NCBI GenBank assembly: GCA_900552885.1
Contig: USBM01000105.1
Coordinates: 1 to 7,402 of the forward strand
Direction of reading: 5' to 3'
DNA: 7,402 bases
From: an uncultured Clostridium sp.
GTDB taxonomy: Bacteria > Bacillota > Clostridia > Lachnospirales > Lachnospiraceae
Of this stretch, positions 1-5,528 are shown piece by piece. The notes under the pieces are model-generated. The model had not been told where the DNA came from. It did no database searches and saw only the letters and a list, made by a program, of their open reading frames with translations. The position numbers and the translations under genes are program-made. The stretch's first letter is position 1. The number at the start of each line of letters is the position of its first letter.

Positions 1-1
1 T

Positions 2-79
2 CCCAACCAACCGATCTCCCAGCCTGAATGTTTCGCACCCAACTCGACTTACGCTGTAGAAGAGTATAAGTTTGTATAA
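2..79 (+). CDS. C-terminal end of an unidentified upstream protein (5' truncated)
   Basis: Reading from base 2, 25 sense codons run from the window edge to a TAA at 77-79, ending in the peptide TYAVEEYKFV. The codons look genuine rather than random: aac, atc, tcc, ttc and tac predominate among two-choice pairs, a bias often seen in well-expressed genes of this type of organism. The stop lies 19 nt before the yqeY start, and the yqeY ribosome binding site sits in that gap, as expected for adjacent co-directional genes. Too little is visible to name a family, and no motif or localisation signal can be seen. The alternative is that these are untranslated leader bases of yqeY with a chance open frame, which cannot be excluded for so short a piece. 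Confidence 0.45.
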   Translation, partial: PNQPISQPECFAPNSTYAVEEYKFV

Positions 80-98
80 AAAGAAAGGAGCATGAATT

Positions 99-536
99 AT
101 GCAATTAGAAACATTACAAAAGGACATGATCGCCGCTATGAAGGCACATGACAAGCAAAGAAAGGATGCTATTTCCTCTTTGATCTCAGCAATCAAGAAG
201 GTTGCTATTGATGAGGGACATCGCGAGGATATCAAGGAGGATCTCGTAGACCGCGTAATTCTCAAAGAGTTAAAGACGGTGAAGGAGCAGATTGACAGCT
301 GCCCGGCTGATCGTACCGATCTGAAAGAAGAGTACCAGTTACGTTATGATGTGATCAACGAGTATGCACCTTCACTTATGAGTGCAGAAGAGGTAAAAGC
401 ATTTATCGAGCAGAAGTTTGCAGATGTGGTGGCATCTAAGAACAAGGGAATGATAATGAAGAACGTGATGCCGGAATTGAAAGGCAAAGCAGACGGCAAG
501 GTCATCAACGAAGTAGTTGGCGAGCTTTGTAAATAA
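99..536 (+). CDS. yqeY: GatB/YqeY domain-containing protein
   Basis: This 145-residue protein matches the stand-alone YqeY family over its whole length (the usual size is about 145-150). The N-terminal part (residues 1-60) has the family pattern of a short helix LxxDMIAAMKxxDKxRxDxISxLxSAIKK, followed by a charged helical stretch. The C-terminal half (residues 70-145) contains the EYAPSLMSAEEV segment and the GMIMKNVMPELKGKADGKVINEVV segment that resembles the tRNA-contacting tail domain of GatB, the Asp/Glu-tRNA amidotransferase subunit. YqeY is cytosolic; its exact reaction is not established, and a tRNA-related role is inferred from the GatB resemblance only. The start is supported by AAAGGAG at 84-90, 8 nt before the ATG. 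An ATG at 92 is out of frame. The last 32 nt overlap the convergent flippase remnant, and no hairpin-plus-T-run terminator follows. Confidence 0.93.
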   Translation: MQLETLQKDMIAAMKAHDKQRKDAISSLISAIKKVAIDEGHREDIKEDLVDRVILKELKTVKEQIDSCPADRTDLKEEYQLRYDVINEYAPSLMSAEEVKAFIEQKFADVVASKNKGMIMKNVMPELKGKADGKVINEVVGELCK

Positions 537-2026
537 GTGAGGTACATGCATAGAGTCCGATGATCAGACACAGGATCAGTGTACCCGGAATGCCCGGGAG
601 GATGGTAAGCAGCCGGCGGTAGAACAGGTAGTTTGCAGCACCGAGCAGAATGAATGATATACAGGGAAAGAAGATGTCACGCAAGAAGGATAATTCAAAC
701 GTGACATTTTTTTGTAAGCGGAGCATGCAGGCGAGAGTCAGTACAACGTAGCTTACAAACAAGCCGGATACATAGCCGAAGATACCGATCTTAGGAACAA
801 GAATGAGAATGAAACCGATCCGGATTACGGTTGCCAATACGGTCAGGAGCAGATTGTATGTGCTAAGTCCTAATCCGTTTAAGATGCTTGCCAGGACAGA
901 GAAGAGAAAGCTGGTACAGATAGATACCGGCTTTTTTGTTTGCAAAGAAAGCAATTCCAATGTCTGGGCCATAGATAAAGAATACAATGGTGGAAAAGAT
1001 GCCGATCAACAAACAGAATTGCAGACTTTTTTTACATAAGTTTGACAGGTATGCCTGATCTAAGGAAGAATTGGCAGAGGATACGGCGGGTAACAGCATG
1101 GTGGACAGGGAATTGGTGATGGTAGATGGGAACATGATGAACGGAAATGCCATGCCGGTGAAGATTCCGTACACTTCTAAGCTTGTAGTGGAACTGTGAT
1201 AGTAGGAAAGTAATACACTTGGAATCAGGATGGATTCGATACTCTGCAGAGCAGTCAGGGCTAACCGGTTGGTCGTAAGAGGAATGGAATCGGTCAGGAA
1301 GATACGGAATATCTGCCGCTTATGAATTGGCGGACAGCAATGGAGCATAGGATTGGTATGCATATGGTGCAACAGGGCGGCTACGGAATAAACAAAGGCG
1401 GTTATTTCTCCGATTACAATACCGATCACGGCAAAGGATGCATCGTAGGAACTCCGTACACAGACAAAGGTGGCAGCAAGATAAAGACCTCCTACTTTGG
1501 CAGACTGTTCCAAAAAGTCAGAGAACCCATGTACGCCGGATTGTTTTAATCCCAGAAAATACCCGTGAATGGCCCCCTTCATCGCCATAAATGGAATTCC
1601 CAATACGAGAATGCGCAGGCAGGGAGAACAGCCCGAAGCATGCAGAATACGGATGCATAGAAAATCTGCATTCCGGTATATAATAGAAGAAGCGGCAAGT
1701 GCCAGGAACAGATTCCATATAAAGCAGGTCTGAAAGAAGCGCCAGGCGGTAGAATGATTACCGCGTCTGGTATATTCCGATACTAATTTGGTAAGGGCAA
1801 GTTCATTGCCGCAGGTAGTAAAGGAGAATGCAACCAGATAGATCGGAAAAATGAGTTGATAGATTCCAAGTTCTTTCGCACCGATTAAGTGACTTAAGAA
1901 TATTCTATTATAAAACCCAATGATACGGGTAGCCAGTCCGGTCAGGGTCGGGATCAGAGTGCCCTTGATCACTAGATTGTGTTGTAGAAGCTGAAGTAAT
2001 TGGCTATGGAGTCGTTTCGGATTCAT
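505..2026 (-). pseudogene. SpoVB-like polysaccharide/lipid II flippase (MVF/PST superfamily), frameshifted
   Basis: The minus-strand reading from the ATG at 2026 gives about 378 residues of a multi-pass membrane protein. Its N-terminus (LIPTLTGLATRIIGFYNRI, then GAKELGIYQLIFPIY) is typical of SpoVB and related oligosaccharide or lipid-linked precursor exporters. The frame then leaves the family after LSLLCP near 893 and stops at about 864. The neighbouring frame resumes with VLASILNGLGLSTYN at 897 and continues for about 130 hydrophobic residues to a TGA at 505-507. The two parts together come to about 510 residues, close to the roughly 520 of SpoVB, and family members have several residues between the CP and LASILNGLG motifs that are missing here. 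This suggests a deletion of about 20-30 nt rather than a single-base slip. AAGGGGAAGG upstream of the ATG is a plausible ribosome binding site. A sporulation or envelope role is inferred from the family. The gene is probably non-functional, or else an assembly error. Confidence 0.85.
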
Positions 2027-2079
2027 GGACCTTCCCCTTATTTTGTTCCCGGTTGTCGAAAGGGCACCGGGTTATTGAT

Positions 2080-2110
2080 ACCATATGCGAATTTTTTGTG
2101 ATTATGTCAA
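2080..2110 (-). promoter_or_regulatory. Candidate promoter of the flippase remnant
   Basis: On the minus strand a perfect -35 hexamer TTGACA occupies 2110-2105. The best -10 match downstream is TATGGT at 2085-2080 with a long 19-nt spacer, which is weak. The gene start at 2026 lies about 45 nt further on. The -35 shares a palindrome with the opposing operon promoter. The -35 is convincing and the -10 is not. Confidence 0.35.
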
Positions 2111-2124
2111 GATTTTTCTTGACA
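2105..2124. promoter_or_regulatory. Perfect 20-bp palindrome holding both divergent -35 hexamers
   Basis: TGTCAAGA (2105-2112), a TTTT loop, and TCTTGACA (2117-2124) form an exact 8-bp inverted repeat. Read on either strand it ends in TTGACA, so the two divergent promoters have their -35 elements back to back, only 8 nt apart. RNA polymerase could not occupy both at once. A dimeric regulator bound here would affect both transcription units. The symmetry is seen directly; the regulatory role is inference. Confidence 0.6.
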
Positions 2125-2147
2125 GTAAAATCAAACACTGATATATT
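2119..2147 (+). promoter_or_regulatory. Sigma-A-type promoter of the iscR-nifS-nifU-mnmA operon
   Basis: A consensus -35 TTGACA (2119-2124) is followed by a 17-nt spacer and TATATT (2142-2147), one mismatch from TATAAT. Transcription should begin near 2154, giving a leader of about 40 nt before the iscR ATG. This is the strongest promoter in the window, consistent with a housekeeping operon that needs repression. Confidence 0.8.
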
Positions 2148-2155
2148 AGCAGTGT
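2135..2155. promoter_or_regulatory. Inverted repeat enclosing the operon -10
   Basis: Arms ACACTG (2135-2140) and CAGTGT (2150-2155) are exact reverse complements separated by 9 nt. The spacer contains the -10 TATATT. A protein bound here would block open-complex formation. It may be a second regulator site for the operon. Six-bp arms can occur by chance, so confidence is moderate. Confidence 0.4.
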
Positions 2156-2156
2156 A

Positions 2157-2181
2157 ATATCCGACTATTTTAGTGGGAATT
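2157..2181 (+). promoter_or_regulatory. Putative IscR-type (Rrf2) operator upstream of iscR
   Basis: The core CCGACT-ATTTT-AGTGGG is an imperfect dyad. Compared with the E. coli IscR type 1 consensus as recalled (ATASYYGACT, RWWWY, AGTCRRSTAT), about 20 of 25 positions agree, including all of GACT, the AT-rich centre and AGT. The site starts just after the predicted transcription start and ends beside the ribosome binding site AGGTGG (2183-2188). A bound repressor would act as a roadblock, giving Fe-S-dependent autorepression. The match is counted by eye and the consensus comes from another phylum. Confidence 0.5.
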
Positions 2182-2194
2182 GAGGTGGTGAAAG

Positions 2195-2650
2195 ATGAAG
2201 TTATCCACAAAAGGACGATATGGACTACGTGCCATGATCGATCTTGCGGATTATTCCGAAGAGATGCCGCAATCGATTGCCTGTATAGCAGCAAGACAAT
2301 CTATTTCCGACAGCTATTTAGAGCAGTTGATGGCGAAGCTTAAGAAGGCAGGTCTGATCACCAGTATTCGTGGTGCACAGGGCGGTTATGTATTGGCAAA
2401 GCCGAGTAAGGAGATCAGTGTAGGAGATATCCTGCGGGCGTTAGAGGATCTGTCACCGGTCAATTGTGTAGGACTTAAGGGAGAGCAGGCATGTGGTGGA
2501 AGTGATACCTGTGTGACCCGGAACGTCTGGAAGCGCATTGATGACAGTATACAGCATGCGGTGGATTCGATCTTTTTGAATGAATTAGTCGAAGACAATC
2601 GGGCAATGCGTAAGAAGTGTGGTAATGTGAATGTTGAATGTGATTTATAA
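2195..2650 (+). CDS. iscR: Rrf2-family Fe-S-sensing transcriptional regulator (IscR-like)
   Basis: This is a 151-residue cytosolic DNA-binding protein of usual Rrf2 length. Residues 1-65 form the winged helix: MKLSTKGRYGLRAMIDLA at the N-terminus, recognition helix around SDSYLEQLMAKLKKAGL, and wing SIRGAQGGYVLAKP. Residues 72-88 carry the family ISVGDILRALE segment. Three cysteines in the sensing loop, C91, C100 and C106, correspond to the [2Fe-2S] ligands of IscR. The residue matching the fourth E. coli ligand (His107 in CLTH) is Arg109 here (CVTR), so the fourth ligand, if any, differs. Two more Cys (142, 149) lie at the C-terminus. The start is fixed by AGGTGG 6 nt upstream. As first gene of a nifS-nifU-mnmA operon it probably represses that operon when clusters are plentiful. 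A CymR-like cysteine-metabolism role is the alternative, made less likely by the cysteine triad. Confidence 0.9.
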   Translation: MKLSTKGRYGLRAMIDLADYSEEMPQSIACIAARQSISDSYLEQLMAKLKKAGLITSIRGAQGGYVLAKPSKEISVGDILRALEDLSPVNCVGLKGEQACGGSDTCVTRNVWKRIDDSIQHAVDSIFLNELVEDNRAMRKKCGNVNVECDL

Positions 2651-2711
2651 GGGAGAATAACCCTCGGTAGATGCCGGGTATATCAAAATATATAGAAAGA
2701 AGGACATAACA

Positions 2712-3899
2712 ATGGAAGAAAAGAGATTTATCTATTTGGATCATGCGGCAACAACGGCGGCAAGACCGGAAGTTGTGGAGGCGATGCTTCCGTATTTTAC
2801 AGAGAAGTTTGGCAATCCATCGAGTGTATATACATTTTCTCAGCAGAACAAGGCGGTGATCACACAGTGTCGTGATGTGATCGCCAACAGCCTGAATGCA
2901 AAGAGTAACGAGATTTATTTTACGGCAGGTGGTTCTGAGTCAGATAACTGGGCTTTGAAAGCAACTGCAGAGGCTTATGCTTCTAAGGGCAAGCATATTA
3001 TCACGACAAAGATTGAGCATCATGCCATTTTGCATACTGCACAGTATTTGGAGCAGCGTGGCTTTGAGGTAACTTACTTAGACGTAGACGAGAATGGTCT
3101 GGTTAAGCTTGATCAGTTGAAGGCTGCCATTCGTCCGGATACGATTCTGATCTCTGTTATGTTTGCAAATAATGAGATCGGAACAATTGAACCGATCAAG
3201 GAGATTGGCGAGATTGCACATGAGCACGGAATCATTTTCCATACAGATGCCGTACAGGCATATGGTCAGGTTCCGATTGATGTAGATGAGTATCATATTG
3301 ATATGTTAAGTGCCAGTGGACATAAGTTAAATGGTCCTAAGGGAATTGGATTCTTATACATCCGTACCGGCCTTAAGTTAAGAAGCTTTGTACATGGTGG
3401 AGCACAGGAGCGCTCAAGACGTGCCGGAACAGAAAATGTAACCGGAATCGTGGGCCTGGCAAAAGCAGTTGAGATCGCATTTGCCACAATGGAAGAGAGA
3501 ACGAAGAAAGAGACTGCTATGAGAGATCATCTGATCGACCGGTTATTGGCAGAGATTCCGTATGCGAGACTGAATGGACATCGCACGAAGAGACTTCCAA
3601 ACAATGTGAATATCAGTTTTCAGTTCATTGAAGGTGAGTCTATGCTCATTATGTTAGACATGAAAGGAATCTGTGCATCATCCGGTTCGGCATGTACGTC
3701 CGGTTCATTAGATCCGTCCCATGTATTACTTGCAATTGGTCTGCCACACGAGATCGCACACGGTTCTTTGCGTATGACGTTAGGTGAAGAGAATACGATG
3801 GAAGAGATGGACTATGTAGCAGATCAGATCAAAGAGATCGTAACAAAACTGCGTGCAATGTCACCATTATATGAGGACTTTGTAAAGAAGAATAAATAA
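2712..3899 (+). CDS. nifS: Cysteine desulfurase (NifS/IscS, PLP-dependent)
   Basis: This 395-residue fold-type I aminotransferase-like enzyme takes sulfur from L-cysteine, giving alanine and an enzyme persulfide. Landmarks in order are YLDHAATT (residues 8-15), the phosphate-binding GGSESDN (73-79), IEHHA with the cofactor-stacking and acid-base histidines (103/104), HTDAVQ with Asp179 for the pyridine nitrogen, SASGHK with the PLP Schiff-base Lys205, RAGTEN (237-242), and the mobile loop SSGSACTSGS with catalytic Cys328. The extended loop form marks a group I (NifS/IscS) rather than group II (SufS) enzyme. AGAAGGA at 2698-2704 sets the start. The gene lies 61 nt after iscR and 28 nt before nifU, so the product presumably feeds both NifU (clusters) and MnmA (tRNA thiolation). 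It could equally be called iscS; the nifS name follows the Clostridium-type convention. Confidence 0.96.
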   Translation: MEEKRFIYLDHAATTAARPEVVEAMLPYFTEKFGNPSSVYTFSQQNKAVITQCRDVIANSLNAKSNEIYFTAGGSESDNWALKATAEAYASKGKHIITTKIEHHAILHTAQYLEQRGFEVTYLDVDENGLVKLDQLKAAIRPDTILISVMFANNEIGTIEPIKEIGEIAHEHGIIFHTDAVQAYGQVPIDVDEYHIDMLSASGHKLNGPKGIGFLYIRTGLKLRSFVHGGAQERSRRAGTENVTGIVGLAKAVEIAFATMEERTKKETAMRDHLIDRLLAEIPYARLNGHRTKRLPNNVNISFQFIEGESMLIMLDMKGICASSGSACTSGSLDPSHVLLAIGLPHEIAHGSLRMTLGEENTMEEMDYVADQIKEIVTKLRAMSPLYEDFVKKNK

Positions 3900-3927
3900 T
3901 GACAGAATATGAAATGGAGGAATCGTT

Positions 3928-4365
3928 ATGTACAGTGAGAAAGTAATGGATCATTTTACCAACCCGAGAAATATGGGAGAGATAGAGAATGCAAGTGGTG
4001 TCGGAACCGTAGGTAATGCAAAGTGCGGTGACATTATGAGAATCTATTTTGATATTGATGAGAACCAGATCATCCGGGATGTGAAGTTCAAGACGTTCGG
4101 ATGTGGTGCTGCGGTTGCAACCAGTTCTATGGCAACCGAGCTTGTGAAGGGCAAGAGCATATACGAGGCATTAGAGGTTACGAATAAGGCGGTTATGGAA
4201 GCATTAGACGGACTTCCACCGGTAAAGGTACACTGTTCTTTGCTGGCAGAGGAAGCCATTCATGCAGCACTCTGGGATTACTGTGAGAAGAATGGGATTA
4301 AGATCGAGGGCTTATCGAAGCCGAAGAATGATATCAGTGAAGGGGAAGAAGAAGAGGAGTATTAA
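3928..4365 (+). CDS. nifU: Fe-S cluster assembly scaffold (Clostridium-type NifU/IscU)
   Basis: This 145-residue protein consists of a single NifU N-terminal/IscU domain (residues 1-128) plus a short acidic tail. It builds [2Fe-2S]/[4Fe-4S] clusters using sulfur from NifS and passes them to target proteins. Cluster-binding residues are visible: Cys33 with Asp35 (AKCGD), Cys59 (FGCGAA), and His102-Cys103 (VHCS). LPPVK (96-100) precedes the last ligand; in E. coli IscU this is the HscA chaperone recognition motif. No ferredoxin or C-terminal Nfu domain is fused, unlike full-length nitrogen-fixation NifU. The last residues, EGEEEEEY, are unusually acidic, and their GA-rich codons also supply the ribosome binding site for mnmA. 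GGAGG at 3916-3920 supports the ATG. Confidence 0.95.
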   Translation: MYSEKVMDHFTNPRNMGEIENASGVGTVGNAKCGDIMRIYFDIDENQIIRDVKFKTFGCGAAVATSSMATELVKGKSIYEALEVTNKAVMEALDGLPPVKVHCSLLAEEAIHAALWDYCEKNGIKIEGLSKPKNDISEGEEEEEY

Positions 4366-4371
4366 ACTGAT

Positions 4372-5457
4372 ATGAAGAAAAAAGTTGCAGTTGGCATGTC
4401 GGGAGGAGTGGATTCTTCGGTAGCAGCCTATCTGTTAAAGGAACAGGGATACGATGTGATTGGTGTAACGATGCAGATCTGGCAGGATGAAGATCCGCTT
4501 GCACAGGCAGAAAATGGTGGCTGTTGCGGATTGTCTGCTGTAGATGATGCCAGACGGGTTGCTGACCGGCTGGGCATTCCGTATTATGTACTCAATTTCA
4601 AGCGTGAATTCAAAGAGAATGTGATTGACTATTTTATGGATGAATATATGCATGCGAGAACGCCGAATCCGTGTATTGCATGTAACCGCTATGTGAAATG
4701 GGAAGCATTGCTGAATCGTGCCAGAGAGCTGGGCTGTGATTATATTGCAACCGGACATTATGCACGGGTGGTACAGCTTGATAACGGAAGATATGCTTTG
4801 AAGAAGTCAGCAACAGACCGGAAGGATCAGACGTATGCATTGTATAACCTGACACAGGAACAGCTGGCACATACCCTGATGCCGGTTGGTGAGTATGAGA
4901 AGGAGCAGATTCGTGAGATTGCGGCTAAGATCGGATTGTTGATCGCCAATAAGCCGGACAGTCAGGAGATCTGTTTCATTCCGGATAATGATTATGCAGG
5001 TTATATTGAGAGAGAGTCCGGTAAGACATTTCCAAAAGGAAACTTTGTAGACTTAGAAGGTAATATACTTGGTACGCATAAAGGTATTATCCATTATACG
5101 ATCGGACAGCGGAAGGGACTTGGTCTTTCTATGGGAAGTCCGGTATTTGTGGTGGATATCCGTCCGGAGACGAATGAGGTTGTGATTGGAAGTAATTTAG
5201 ATACCTTTCATGACAGCCTGTATGCGGGTAAGGTGAATCTGATGTCGGTTGATGCATTAGAAGGAGAACGGGAAGTAGTTGCGAAGATCCGTTATTCCCA
5301 TAAAGGAGCACCTTGCCGGATCAGAATGGTGGATGAGGATACGGTGCTTTGCAAGTTTAAAGAACCGGTACGGGCCATCACACCGGGACAGGCTGTTGTG
5401 TTCTATGATGGAGACATTGTGCTTGGGGGTGCAGTCATCGACCGGGTTGCAGAATAA
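4372..5457 (+). CDS. mnmA: tRNA-specific 2-thiouridylase MnmA
   Basis: This 361-residue enzyme adenylates and then thiolates C2 of wobble uridine 34 in tRNA-Lys, -Glu and -Gln; the length is normal. The ATP-pyrophosphatase motif GMSGGVDSS is at residues 8-16. TPNPCIACN (97-105) holds Cys104, equivalent to the first catalytic Cys of E. coli MnmA, and DSQEICFIP (196-204) holds Cys201, the second. GQRKGLGL (245-252) begins the central and C-terminal beta-barrel domains that position tRNA. Position 101 is Cys where E. coli has Asp, giving a CxxC. GATGHYARV (126-133 region) is the usual tRNA/ATP loop. The gene follows nifU by 6 nt. Its ribosome binding site AGAGGAG (4353-4359) lies inside nifU, 12 nt before the ATG, implying translational coupling. 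Linkage to a cysteine desulfurase gene is common in Firmicutes and fits NifS as sulfur donor. Confidence 0.96.
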   Translation: MKKKVAVGMSGGVDSSVAAYLLKEQGYDVIGVTMQIWQDEDPLAQAENGGCCGLSAVDDARRVADRLGIPYYVLNFKREFKENVIDYFMDEYMHARTPNPCIACNRYVKWEALLNRARELGCDYIATGHYARVVQLDNGRYALKKSATDRKDQTYALYNLTQEQLAHTLMPVGEYEKEQIREIAAKIGLLIANKPDSQEICFIPDNDYAGYIERESGKTFPKGNFVDLEGNILGTHKGIIHYTIGQRKGLGLSMGSPVFVVDIRPETNEVVIGSNLDTFHDSLYAGKVNLMSVDALEGEREVVAKIRYSHKGAPCRIRMVDEDTVLCKFKEPVRAITPGQAVVFYDGDIVLGGAVIDRVAE

Positions 5458-5461
5458 TGGA

Positions 5462-5495
5462 TTTGCATTTTATGATAAGTGCGTTATAATTATAA
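5462..5495 (+). promoter_or_regulatory. Candidate promoter and palindrome before the G3E GTPase genes
   Basis: A perfect -10 TATAAT (5485-5490) lies 17 nt after TTGCAT (5462-5467), a poor -35. The -10 is embedded in an exact 12-bp palindrome, TTATAATTATAA (5484-5495). The 71-nt gap after mnmA has no visible terminator, so the GTPase genes may be read both from the operon and from this site. An AT-rich dyad over a -10 could be a metalloregulator (Fur/Zur-type) site, but no full consensus box is present. Confidence 0.4.
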
Positions 5496-5528
5496 GATAC
5501 GATTGTCAGTGAATTAGGAGGCATTAAT

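Noticed and set aside
65..80. TATAAG/TATAAA as a -10 for a yqeY promoter.
   Set aside because: No -35 hexamer at proper spacing was found, and the bases seem to be the end of an upstream coding frame.
581..595. CCCGG-AATGC-CCGGG hairpin as a terminator after yqeY or the flippase.
   Set aside because: The 5-bp stem has no T tract on either strand and lies within the flippase coding frame.
948..957. The minus-strand stretch AAACAAAAAAG upstream of the flippase break (near 930-945) as a programmed frameshift slippery site.
   Set aside because: The zero frame reads AAC AAA AAA GCC, which does not fit the canonical X XXY YYZ phase. A +1 move is needed, and family-like residues continue in the original frame well past it to LLCP.
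505..987. The 160-residue minus-strand frame as an independent small membrane protein starting at 987.
   Set aside because: Its first 30 residues are out of phase with the flippase family, and only the part after 897 is family-like. It is the 3' half of the broken gene rather than a separate gene.
2650..2679. Competing short hairpins (AGGG/CCCT and ACCC/GGGT) between iscR and nifS as an attenuator or processing site.
   Set aside because: Stems are only 4-6 bp with bulges and there is no T run. The 61-nt gap alone is not evidence for regulation.
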